A stretch of DNA of 64,000 nucleotides from Mesorhizobium sp. WSM2240 (GTDB lineage: Bacteria; Pseudomonadota; Alphaproteobacteria; Rhizobiales; Rhizobiaceae), in NCBI RefSeq assembly GCF_040438645.1, contig NZ_CP159256.1, positions 620,001-684,000 on the forward strand, in the 5' to 3' direction. The position numbers and the translations under genes were made by a program. This document shows positions 8,657 through 17,097 of this stretch, piece by piece. Position 1 is the first letter of the stretch, and each line of letters starts with the position of its first letter. Below the pieces are notes generated by a model. It searched no databases, was not told where the DNA came from, and worked only from the letters and a program-made list of their open reading frames with translations.

Positions 8657-9931
8657 ATGCTGAATCAATCCATGAGTCGAAAGCGGACTAGCAGTTGCAT
8701 TTTCTCCGCATATATCTGCTTGTGGAGTGGCTTTGCGCTAGCTGAGGGACTTGGTGCCCACGAGTACCGCTTGCAACCTGGCGACGTGATCGGCTTTTCT
8801 GTCATAGGCAACCCGGACATGCAGAAGCGAGCTGTCGTCGACCAGAGCGGCATTGTCGTGCTGCCAGTTCTCGGGCCTCTAAACGTTCTCCAAAAAACAA
8901 TAGGAGACGTTCGCAAGCAGGTAATTGACGGTCTGAAACCGAAAGCTCTCCCGCAGCGGTCCAGCGACGGCGTCAGTGAAAACTGGGCTGGCTTCTACCC
9001 TGATCAGATTGTCGTCGACATCGAAGAATACCGACCCATCTACGTTGACGGAGACATTGCCTCGCCGGGGTCCCTGACCTTCAGGCCAGGGATGACCATC
9101 CGACAGGCTGTGGCGTCCGCCGGCGGCTATCAAATCGGTACGGTAACTAATCCAGAATTAGTTTTAGCGGACCTTAACGGTCGCTTGAATGTTCTGCGAG
9201 CTAAGTACCAAGAAAGTGAAATCAAAGTTGCTCGCATCCGGGCGCAACTCAGTGGGGACAAGGAATTCACGGCGGCGGAGGAGACTGATCCTGCGCTCAT
9301 CCCTCGCCGCACGGAAGCACTGCAGCAAGAACAGAACCGCCTCGACGCTCTGAATTTGGATCAAGGGAAGGAACGGGCTTCTATCGAGCTCGCGATAGCT
9401 AAGGCAGCCAAACGCATGGAATATCTGCTCGAGCAACAGAAGACTGATCAGAAAGGCGCCGATGCAGATGATAAAGAAGTCGCTCGTGTGAAGGGCCTCT
9501 TCGACAAAGGGCTGGTTCAGATAACAACGTTGAACGCTGCCCAACGCGCTGTGCTGCTGTCGGCTACGCGCGCCCTGCAAACTAGTTCCGCGATTGCTCA
9601 ACTTGAACGCGAACAAGGAACACTCCAGCGAGATCTTGAGAAACTGGGGGACCAATCGCGAATTGATTTGCTGGCCGAACTACAGACCGAAACCGCAGCA
9701 TTATCCCAAATGCAGGCTGAAATGGATGGGCTGACGAAACAAATCTCTTATGTTGGATTGTTGCGAAGCGATCTTCTGACTCAACAGGGGCGTCAGCTTG
9801 CGATCAGCGTGACCCGTTCCAGTAGTGGAAAAACGACGACGACCGCGGCTACCGAAGATATGCTGCTCGCTCCAGGGGATACTGTCACCGTCAAGCTGCA
9901 GGTCCCATCGGGAACAGCGGCGGCTAACTAA
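8657..9931 (+). CDS. ExoF/Wza-like polysaccharide export protein
   Basis: Signal peptide (about 1-29, ending FALAEGLGA), then a polysaccharide-export domain (YRLQPGDVIGFSVIGNPDMQ and QSGIVVLPVLG), an SLBB-type segment (IYVDGDIASPGSLTFRPGMT) and a long coiled coil (about 160-375), then a C-terminal LAPGDTVTVKLQVP strand. There is no lipobox, so it resembles rhizobial ExoF rather than lipoprotein Wza. The start MLNQSM is preceded by GTGGGGGAATCGGGA; earlier in-frame ATGs would precede the signal peptide. It is expected to form the envelope channel partner of the tyrosine-kinase co-polymerase encoded divergently. Confidence 0.9.
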   Translation: MLNQSMSRKRTSSCIFSAYICLWSGFALAEGLGAHEYRLQPGDVIGFSVIGNPDMQKRAVVDQSGIVVLPVLGPLNVLQKTIGDVRKQVIDGLKPKALPQRSSDGVSENWAGFYPDQIVVDIEEYRPIYVDGDIASPGSLTFRPGMTIRQAVASAGGYQIGTVTNPELVLADLNGRLNVLRAKYQESEIKVARIRAQLSGDKEFTAAEETDPALIPRRTEALQQEQNRLDALNLDQGKERASIELAIAKAAKRMEYLLEQQKTDQKGADADDKEVARVKGLFDKGLVQITTLNAAQRAVLLSATRALQTSSAIAQLEREQGTLQRDLEKLGDQSRIDLLAELQTETAALSQMQAEMDGLTKQISYVGLLRSDLLTQQGRQLAISVTRSSSGKTTTTAATEDMLLAPGDTVTVKLQVPSGTAAAN

Positions 9932-10880
9932 GCTAATGCCACTTTGGCCAGCGCGGCTAAGCGCCCCTTCGTACCGCGCCGCCAACTGATAGTCTGACAT
10001 TGGGCCGTGTAGCCCTTGCATGCCCCCTTTGCACTATGCACCAGGGAATTCAAAATCTACAGGCAACGTCCCAAAACGTGATGTGCTCGAAGCTGAGGCG
10101 GTGCTGGCCGATGATCAGTGACAAGAAATAAATGCGCGCAATATAGTTCGTCCGGGAGTCGGGTTTTGCGGGTGGCAGCCTTTGCGCGGACCTGGAAAGA
10201 CGATCGTTAGCATCAGCAGCAACCGCGGCGAGGCATCTATGACAATGTGCGCACCGCCGTCGCCAAGGTCGGCCGCGGCAAGGAGCGGCAGGTCAATGCG
10301 CGATTCTGGCCAAGCACGATCTCTTCGAAGCCGAGTTCTTCAATCCGGCGGCAGGCCAGGTCGAGAAGAACGTCCAAGATGCGCGACGTCGCCTTTGGCA
10401 GCCATCCGCGGCAAGCACATCTGACGCCACGTTCGCCCGCCTCAGCGTAGCTGGTTGTTCAAGCAGTGAGTTTGCTGGCGCAAGTTGTGCGTGACTGGCT
10501 TCGCCGGAACGGACTGAAGGTCGGCAGCTATTCCCTCGCGGAGCAGGTTTGCGCAAGATGGTCGGCGAGCACGCCCCTTCTGAGAAGAAATGATAGGCAG
10601 CGCGACCAAGCGGTCGCAACGTGCGCGGGCGCACTGCAGATTGTGAGTACCTTTAGCAGGGGGACCTAGTCTGAAATGGTTCAAATTCCTGGCCGTCAGC
10701 CATTCCGCCATTCCTGCGCTGCACGTGGGAGCTTCAATCCGTTTTTGCTCCGGAAGTGGCTAGCGGCGATCGCAAGATCCTCTACGCCAAAAGCGTTGGC
10801 GTGAGCTTTTTGTCAGCGAGAGCCTTTGCGACGCCTCGATTTCGATACTGTCGAAAACGCCCAGCCCAGGCTGGGCCACG
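9932..10880. other. Gene-free stretch with an IS21 remnant
   Basis: About 950 bases without an intact gene. Apart from the IS21 transposase remnant, nothing is identified; a short frame near 10466-10560 (LAQVVRDWLRRNGLKVG) has no recognised relatives. Confidence 0.5.
10226..10420 (+). pseudogene. IS21-family transposase (IstA) fragment
   Basis: RRGIYDNVRTAVAKVGRGKE then RQVNARFWP, continuing after a frameshift as LFEAEFFNPAAGQVEKNVQD and ARRRLWQP, is the characteristic central IstA segment around the third catalytic residue (the glutamate in the GQVEK region). No istB and no ends are visible. Confidence 0.75.
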
Positions 10881-12218
10881 CTACTGCTCAAGGAAAGCGC
10901 GCGACATGCTGTCTGTGATCGGCTTGGCGAGATAGGAGAAGAAGGTGCGTTCCGCGGTCTGGATCATGATTTCGACCGGCATGCCTGGCGTCGGCGCAAA
11001 TCCGGGCACCCGGGACAATTCGCTGACCGGAAGATTGACGCGGGCGAGATAGACTTCCCGCTTCGCATCGCCAGTGGGATCAGGCAGAGCGTCCGCGGAA
11101 ACGTAGTAGACTTCGCCATCCAGCACCGGTGTCGTGCGCATATTGAGCGCTGTCAGCCGGACTGTGGCTTTTTGCCCGATCCTAACAGTGTCGATCTCGT
11201 TCCGCGGAACCTGCGTCTCGATGATGAGCGGCACATCGGCGGGGAGTATTTCCATAATGCTCTTTCCGCTTTCGATCACGCCGCCAGAGGTATGGTAATA
11301 CATACGCACGACGGTGCCCGAAACCGGGGCGTGAAGAGTGGTTCTACCAAGCACGTTTTCCGCCTCCCGCGACTGTTGCCTGACGCTGTCGAGTTCGGCC
11401 TCCACGCTTTGCAATTCGTCGAGCGCGGCTTGCTTGTAGGCGGCGACGGTCTGCTCGATTTGCTCGTGGTGTTTGTCGATCTGGGCGCCGGTTTCGGACA
11501 CTTCCGCAGTGAGCTTACCCATCTGCCCCTCCGCATCGGCCATGGCCCGCTGTATGGCCTTGATTTCCGTCTTGCGCAGAAGCCCCTTTTCCTGAAGGAT
11601 TTTCTTTCCTTCGTATTCTTCCTGAAGAAAGGCGAGCTGGCGTCCCATGGACTCCAATTCATGCTGATAGCCGCTCGCCCGGAACTCGAGCGCCTTGACG
11701 TTTTGCGTCAGCAGTCCGATTTCACGTTCGAGCTTGCTCCGCGACGCCTGGAAATTGAGTTCCTGGCTGGCCATTATCGCGGCCACGTCGTCGTCGTTCC
11801 GGTTGTTGAGGATAATTTCGGGAAACGTGATGTCGGTCAGGCCCGCCGCTTCCGCGGACAAACGCGCGACGATGCCCTCCAGCCGGACGCGGCGCAGGAA
11901 GAACTGGCGTTCGTTGACCCGCGCCGCGGTCTCGTCAAGCTTGACCAGAGGTTGGTTGAGCTCCACATAGTCGCCCTCGCTGACCAGCAGCTCCGTGATC
12001 AGGCCGCCTTCTAGATGCTGCACGATCTTGTTCTGGCCGGTCGCCACGAAGCTGCCTTGGGTTATCACCGCCGCGGCCAGCGGAGCCGTCATGGCCCACA
12101 CCCCGAACCCGCCGAAACTCAGCCCGAGCAGGACAAGTCCGGCAACCGTTTGCTTCAGGATGGAGCGGGGGACCTCCGCATACCATTCGGCATCATGATG
12201 TGTGGCGACTGCGCTCAT
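10881..12218 (-). CDS. HlyD-family type I secretion periplasmic adaptor
   Basis: Membrane-fusion protein linking the ABC exporter to the outer-membrane channel. One N-terminal transmembrane segment (about 22-46), a biotinyl-lipoyl-like first half (NKIVQHLEGGLITELLVSEG), a long alpha-helical hairpin (about 90-290) and a second half with the HlyD signature LHAPVSGTVVRM, then a beta-barrel (PLIIETQVPRNEIDTVRIGQ). Length of 445 residues is typical of PrsE/LipC adaptors. It starts 17 nt after the ABC gene stop, so the two are cotranscribed. The outer-membrane partner is probably the TolC-like protein at 29065-30573 (inference). Confidence 0.93.
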   Translation of the reverse strand: MSAVATHHDAEWYAEVPRSILKQTVAGLVLLGLSFGGFGVWAMTAPLAAAVITQGSFVATGQNKIVQHLEGGLITELLVSEGDYVELNQPLVKLDETAARVNERQFFLRRVRLEGIVARLSAEAAGLTDITFPEIILNNRNDDDVAAIMASQELNFQASRSKLEREIGLLTQNVKALEFRASGYQHELESMGRQLAFLQEEYEGKKILQEKGLLRKTEIKAIQRAMADAEGQMGKLTAEVSETGAQIDKHHEQIEQTVAAYKQAALDELQSVEAELDSVRQQSREAENVLGRTTLHAPVSGTVVRMYYHTSGGVIESGKSIMEILPADVPLIIETQVPRNEIDTVRIGQKATVRLTALNMRTTPVLDGEVYYVSADALPDPTGDAKREVYLARVNLPVSELSRVPGFAPTPGMPVEIMIQTAERTFFSYLAKPITDSMSRAFLEQ

Positions 12219-12235
12219 CTTTCACCCGTTCGGTT

Positions 12236-14944
12236 TCATTGCATGGACAGGGGGCCACTGGCCCCGGGCGGCGCCATGCCCCGCGCCGCCAGCGCCTGCA
12301 GGACCTCCTGACGTTGGCCGAACATGGATACGGTTCCATTGGTAAGCAGGAGGATCTTGTCGACGCTCCGCAAGAGCGCGGGTCTCTGGGTAATCGTAAT
12401 GACGGTTATTTTTTCGCGCTTGGCGTGAGCCAGGGCGCGGGCGAGCGCGGCGTCGCCGGCGCTGTCCAGATTGGAGTTCGGCTCGTCTAGAATGACCATC
12501 CGCGGATTGCCGAAGAATGCGCGGGCAAGCGCGATGCGCTGCTTCTGGCCGCCTGACAGGGGAGCGCCATCGGCCGCAACGAAAGTTTCATAACCTTGCG
12601 GGAACGTGGCGATCATCTCATGGACATCGGCAAGCATCGCCGCCTGGTAAATGTCGGCGTCGCTCGCGTCATCGCGCATCCGCGCAATATTGGCCTTGAT
12701 GGTTGCCGGGAACAGCTGCACGTCCTGGGGGAGGTAACCTATGTTTTCGCCGAACTGCCGCTGATCCCAGTTGCGCAGGTCCATCAGGTCGAGCCGCACG
12801 TTTCCCGAGGTCGGCAGGATCGAGCCGACGAGCATCTTTCCCAGCGTCGTCTTGCCCGCGCCCGAATTGCCGATGACCGCTAAGGAATCGCCGGGCGAGA
12901 GCGAGAAGGTGATCCCGTTCAGCACCACCCGCTTGGTCCCCTGCGGCACAAACAGCAATCGCTCGACATCGAGCCTGCCTTCCGGGCGCGGCAGGTTCAG
13001 GCGTTCGAAATTGAGCGGCGAGGACTGAAGCAGCGTCGCGATCCGCCCGTAAGCGGCCCGTGACTGCACGACCTGGTTCCATCCTTCAATCGCACCTTCG
13101 ATGGGAGCAAGCGCGCGGCCGGCGATGATCGAGGCGGCAATCACCATGCCGCCGGTGATTTCGCCTTCGATTGCCAGATAAGCGCCCCAGCCCAGCATGG
13201 CCACCTGGGTCAAAAGCCGTGCGGCCTTCGAGGTGGCGGCCGATAGGATGTTGCGATCCTGGGCGACGACCTGTGACTTGAGCGAGCCGGCGGTATCCCT
13301 GCCCCAAATCTTCACAGCCTCCGGAATCATTGCCAGCGCATTGATGATTTGCGAGTTGCGCGACATTGAATCAAGGTGAAGGTTCGCCTTGCTTTGATGG
13401 ACATTGGCCTCGCCGAAGGGGGCGGCCGTCGCTGCCTGGTTGATCCTGGCGATCACCAGCAGGGCGAGCGCCGAGCCGACAACAATGAAGCCCAGATGCG
13501 GATGCACTAGAAACACCGCCAGGATGAAAAACGGCGCCATTGGCGCGTCGAGAACCGACAGCAATGTCCCGGAAACCAGGAACGAACGAAGCTGCTGAAG
13601 ATCGCCGAGAGTCTGGTATTCGCGGCCGTTGCTGTGAAGCGCGGCTCGAGCCGCCGCGCTCAGGATCGGGGTGCCAAGCTGGGCGGCGACCTCGACGGCC
13701 GTTCGCATAAGAATAAATCGGCGAATGGCGTCGAGCATCGCCTGGAGCAGGACCGCCCCTACGATCACGACAGTAAGCATGATCAACGTGTCGAGCGATC
13801 GGCTGGTCAGCACGCGGTCGGAAATCTGGAAGAGATAGATAGGGATCGCCAGAACCAGGATATTGGAGGCGACGGTGAAGATCATCACCACGAGCAGGTT
13901 CGACTTGACCGCGCGAAGTCCCGCCTGGAGGTTCTGGGCGAAGTTGATCGGGCCTAGCCGCCGGTGGAAGTGTCCGCCGCTTCCACCTCCTCCGCCACCA
14001 CCATTGTTCGCGTTGTTCACACCGCCACCATCGGGTGGGCGGTTTTCCACCTTGATCGGCTCGCGATCGCCCTCGATCGTCAATGTGCCTTGCGCGGCGG
14101 GGGCGGTTTTCGCTTCCGGAGCTTGCGGCTGGCGAGGCTCCACGCGATCGGTGACCGGGGCAGAAGCGGCAGGTTGCGCCCTTTCGCCAGGCAGGGATGG
14201 TTGGGTGGGCGGCAGGCTCGCCATCTCGGCCAGTGGCAGCGCCGGCGCCGTCACTGAAGCCAGCGCGTCCGGCGCTGTCGCCTCGCCGGTCGCCGCCTCA
14301 CTGATTTCGCCCGACGTCACCATGCCGGGTCGGGCGGACGCCTCGACAGCCACCTGTTGTTCAAGCGCCTGGCCTTCGAGACGCAAGTGCTCCCTCGCCG
14401 GCGACTGCGCTTGCTCCACCGCGCCGTCTACTTTGGCGGCTTCGCTCCAGACGGCTTCAGCAATGCTAGCTTCGATCGCTTGCAAAGCGGCTTCCAACAG
14501 CTCCTCAGCGCGTTCAAATGGCTCGGCCTGCCCCACTCCAGCAGGCTCGATCGTTCCTGCCTCTTCCCCCGTCTGTGCGTTCTCGGTTTCAGGATTCTCC
14601 AGTTCGCCGGGATTTTTGCCTTGAGGAGCCAACTCGGGGGTCGCCTCGGAGACGATCGGCTGCTCCAGCCAGGGGTTGCTGGAGTGGCCATCCCCGTCAC
14701 CCTTCACCTCGGGCGACGCTTCGCCCGCGGAGGACGTCGGGTCGCCAGAACCGGCGCCGGCGTCTTCGTGCAGCTGCCTGATTACTTTTTCCAGTTCGGC
14801 TGCGGCGCGGTCGACGGCTTTGTCTTGTTCGTAAAGCATCTGCGCAAGCGCGCTCACCGGATCTATTTCTCCCAATCTGGTGAAGCCGCACTCACCGCTT
14901 TGATCAACGAAAGGTCGCCAGGCGCTAGCGGGATCAATCTTCAT
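12236..14944 (-). CDS. Type I secretion ABC transporter with long acidic N-terminal extension
   Basis: The C-terminal ~580 residues form a PrsD/AprD-type exporter: membrane domain (about 335-595) and ATPase domain with Walker A GNSGAGKTT (~691), signature LSGGQKQRIALARA (~795) and Walker B MVILDEPNSNLD (~818). It powers secretion of proteins with C-terminal signals. The first ~320 residues are unusual: low complexity, rich in Glu, Ala and Pro, ending in a glycine run (NNGGGGGGGSGGHFHRR) that joins the membrane domain. It is not a C39 peptidase or CLD of known sequence. PrsD relatives are usually about 580 residues. It sits 27 nt after the 665-residue repeat protein gene and 17 nt before the adaptor. 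Confidence 0.93.
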   Translation of the reverse strand: MKIDPASAWRPFVDQSGECGFTRLGEIDPVSALAQMLYEQDKAVDRAAAELEKVIRQLHEDAGAGSGDPTSSAGEASPEVKGDGDGHSSNPWLEQPIVSEATPELAPQGKNPGELENPETENAQTGEEAGTIEPAGVGQAEPFERAEELLEAALQAIEASIAEAVWSEAAKVDGAVEQAQSPAREHLRLEGQALEQQVAVEASARPGMVTSGEISEAATGEATAPDALASVTAPALPLAEMASLPPTQPSLPGERAQPAASAPVTDRVEPRQPQAPEAKTAPAAQGTLTIEGDREPIKVENRPPDGGGVNNANNGGGGGGGSGGHFHRRLGPINFAQNLQAGLRAVKSNLLVVMIFTVASNILVLAIPIYLFQISDRVLTSRSLDTLIMLTVVIVGAVLLQAMLDAIRRFILMRTAVEVAAQLGTPILSAAARAALHSNGREYQTLGDLQQLRSFLVSGTLLSVLDAPMAPFFILAVFLVHPHLGFIVVGSALALLVIARINQAATAAPFGEANVHQSKANLHLDSMSRNSQIINALAMIPEAVKIWGRDTAGSLKSQVVAQDRNILSAATSKAARLLTQVAMLGWGAYLAIEGEITGGMVIAASIIAGRALAPIEGAIEGWNQVVQSRAAYGRIATLLQSSPLNFERLNLPRPEGRLDVERLLFVPQGTKRVVLNGITFSLSPGDSLAVIGNSGAGKTTLGKMLVGSILPTSGNVRLDLMDLRNWDQRQFGENIGYLPQDVQLFPATIKANIARMRDDASDADIYQAAMLADVHEMIATFPQGYETFVAADGAPLSGGQKQRIALARAFFGNPRMVILDEPNSNLDSAGDAALARALAHAKREKITVITITQRPALLRSVDKILLLTNGTVSMFGQRQEVLQALAARGMAPPGASGPLSMQ

Positions 14945-14971
14945 ATCTATTTTCCCTCGCTGGTTTTGCGC

Positions 14972-16969
14972 TTACGCCAGCATCGTCTGCATGAGATCCG
15001 GGTGCGAAGCATCGTGACCGGGTTGAAGCACTGAGGCAGTATGGTTGTCGCTGGGACCCGCTATGTCGTCATCAAGGAAGGCGATCGCCTCATTGACCAG
15101 AACATCGGGATCCTTGCCGCCCAGATCCGGATTTGGGGAGACGAATTCCGCCTGGATCAGGATGTCGTCGGAGTAGTGGTTGCCCCCGACATAAGTCTTT
15201 CCGGTCAAATCGACGTCGACAATTTGCGCGACATTGATCAACGCGTTGGAGCCGGTCGATATGGTCCAGTCGGCATCGGGGAAGCTGTCGTCAATGCCGT
15301 TGAGCGCCATCGCGACCTGGTCGGAATCGCCCAGGATGTTCGTCTGCTTTACGAATTGCAGATCGAACATGTTTCCCGAGACATAGAGGACCCTGACACC
15401 CGCCAGACCTTCAAAGGCTGAATCGTGCAGAACATCACCAGGCAGGTCATTGCGGCCGGCCTCGAAATTTTCCGCCGCTTTCTTGTAATGCGCCGGTAAG
15501 GCTTCGAACCCACCCGTGCCGCCGACAGTGACGATCTCGGCCTGATTCCAAAGCAGGTTCCCGCCGGTCGACAGCGATGCCTCACCCGTCGTTCCGAAAC
15601 CTTTGACACCGCCGACCAGGTCATTGTCGAGAAGCACGTTCATCTGATGGATGAAGTTGGCGTCGTAAATGTTGCCGCCAACGATGATAAGGTCGTAATA
15701 AAACCCCAGCTCTGCGAGCGACACGTCGTTGAGCGTCGTGTTGCCGCCGGTCGTTACCATGGTGGTGACGCCTGAAGAGGACAGGACGTGAGTGTCGTTG
15801 TCGGTCACGAAACTGAACTGTTCGATCCAGTTCATCGAGATCAAGTCGCCGTCTATCTTGGTGACGGCCCAATGCTTGGGGAAATCAGCTGATGCGTCCC
15901 CTGGCGCCTCTTTTCCCGCAGCGGGATCAACCCGCGCGAACGCCGCAATGTTGAATGCTTTGGTTGCTTCGGCAGGATCGAATTTCCAGCCGCTCACACA
16001 CAAGCCGATGGCGTCACTATCGCTCCAGGCATTGACCTGCACGATTGCGTTGATCTCCACACAGTCCCCGACGGCCGCCATGACACCACCGCCCAGCCAG
16101 TTGTTGGTAAGGACCGCGGAATTGACCATCGTGTTGGAGCCAGCCACCAGATCGACGGACGCTTCCGTTTCCACGGTTCCGGTTCCACTCACCGAATCGA
16201 CGGGATCGGGCTCATTCGCCTTTGCTTCTTCCTTTTCGGGAAGGTGATCTGTCAGCTTGGGCAGTTCCGTTGCAGGCGCTCCGTTGACGAAGGAACCTTC
16301 GATCACCTCCTGCGACACAACGAAAGCGCCGTCATCGGCCTCGCTATACCCTTGCGCGAAGGTCGTCAGGGCCGGCCCGGCTTCGAGGAGGAAGTCTTCG
16401 ATCTCCTCGATAGAGCCCGGCGCATCAAGGTTGGCGAATGGCGCATGCCGCGCCGCAGCTTGCAGAAGGGCCCCCATCTCGGCGCCGTGGTCGGCGGTCG
16501 GACTGAATTTCAATCCATGTCCGCCTGCGCCTACATAGTCGTTGTCCGAAAGCCTGACCTCCTGATTGATGCGAACGGCGATCGAGCCCGGCGGCTGGGT
16601 CTGCAGTCCAGGGTGGGCTGATGAGGCGCCACCGGGAAAGCCCGTTGCCGGAACAAGTGCAGCCGGATTGCCGGAAAATGCCGCCGTCGATTCAGGAATC
16701 TGGGGAGGCCTATAGTCCACGTGGGACCATGGTGTCTCCTTGACCAGACCGGGCACGAGCGGCTGATAGAGCAGGCCCGGATCCATGCCATTCAGATCGT
16801 AGGGAGCGCGGCCCTCGACCGTGACGTTGATGAGATCAGGCTGCTCGCTCTCCAAAGCGCGCTGCGCCTGAAACTCGTTATAGTCCTTGCGCAAACGCGC
16901 TTCCTCAATGGCAATTCCAAATAGTCCGATGAAATGGGCAATGGTTTCGGTGATCTTATCCATAAGCAC
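14972..16969 (-). CDS. Large acidic repeat protein of a type I secretion operon
   Basis: 665 residues, no signal peptide, no membrane segment. The C-terminal ~400 residues alternate two motifs: a Gly-Asn motif with nearby Asn (AGSNTMVNSAVL, GGNTTLNDVSLAEL, GGNLLWNQAEI, TGSNALINVAQIVDVDL) and a GN-x-Y/F...F-I/V-x-Q-x-N-x-L-x-D-x-D-x-V motif (GGNIYDANFIHQMNVLLDND, SGNMFDLQFVKQTNILGDSD). This looks like a parallel beta-solenoid or similar stacked fold. It precedes the ABC exporter in the same operon, so it is either a secreted substrate or an accessory factor. No classical RTX nonapeptide (GGxGxDxUx) is seen. Two earlier tryptophan-rich, proline-rich segments (60-120) are unassigned. Confidence 0.85.
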   Translation of the reverse strand: MLMDKITETIAHFIGLFGIAIEEARLRKDYNEFQAQRALESEQPDLINVTVEGRAPYDLNGMDPGLLYQPLVPGLVKETPWSHVDYRPPQIPESTAAFSGNPAALVPATGFPGGASSAHPGLQTQPPGSIAVRINQEVRLSDNDYVGAGGHGLKFSPTADHGAEMGALLQAAARHAPFANLDAPGSIEEIEDFLLEAGPALTTFAQGYSEADDGAFVVSQEVIEGSFVNGAPATELPKLTDHLPEKEEAKANEPDPVDSVSGTGTVETEASVDLVAGSNTMVNSAVLTNNWLGGGVMAAVGDCVEINAIVQVNAWSDSDAIGLCVSGWKFDPAEATKAFNIAAFARVDPAAGKEAPGDASADFPKHWAVTKIDGDLISMNWIEQFSFVTDNDTHVLSSSGVTTMVTTGGNTTLNDVSLAELGFYYDLIIVGGNIYDANFIHQMNVLLDNDLVGGVKGFGTTGEASLSTGGNLLWNQAEIVTVGGTGGFEALPAHYKKAAENFEAGRNDLPGDVLHDSAFEGLAGVRVLYVSGNMFDLQFVKQTNILGDSDQVAMALNGIDDSFPDADWTISTGSNALINVAQIVDVDLTGKTYVGGNHYSDDILIQAEFVSPNPDLGGKDPDVLVNEAIAFLDDDIAGPSDNHTASVLQPGHDASHPDLMQTMLA

Positions 16970-17034
16970 GGGGATCGCCTCCTTCTTGGCTTCAGACCTG
17001 CCCAGGCCTGGTCAGCTTTTTGGCCCCTTCGGAA

Positions 17035-17064
17035 ATCTGCGCGGGGATGGGTCCCCGCGCAGAT
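17035..17064 (-). terminator. Strong intergenic hairpin in the type I secretion operon
   Basis: A perfect 13-bp stem (ATCTGCGCGGGGA) around a 4-base loop lies between the glycine-rich protein gene and the next gene. On the minus strand it is followed only by TTTCC, so it is at best a leaky terminator; it could also protect the upstream mRNA end. A second small stem (CTCCGC-GGAA-GCGGAG, 17074-17089) precedes it. Both would let the repeat protein be made in excess over the exporter. Confidence 0.55.
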
Positions 17065-17097
17065 CCTGATGAACTCCGCGGAAGCGGAGAACTGTGC

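Noticed and set aside
10640..10735. GGTTCAAATTCC near a CCGCCA sequence, looking like a tRNA T-arm and 3' end
   Set aside because: The T-stem does not pair properly and no anticodon or D-arm of correct spacing is present on either strand.
11172..12014. 280-codon plus-strand frame opposite the HlyD-type gene
   Set aside because: Shadow of a clear membrane-fusion protein on the minus strand.
14972..16969. Calling the 665-residue protein an RTX toxin
   Set aside because: No GGxGxDxUx nonapeptides are present; the repeats are of a different GN/Q-N-L-D-D kind.
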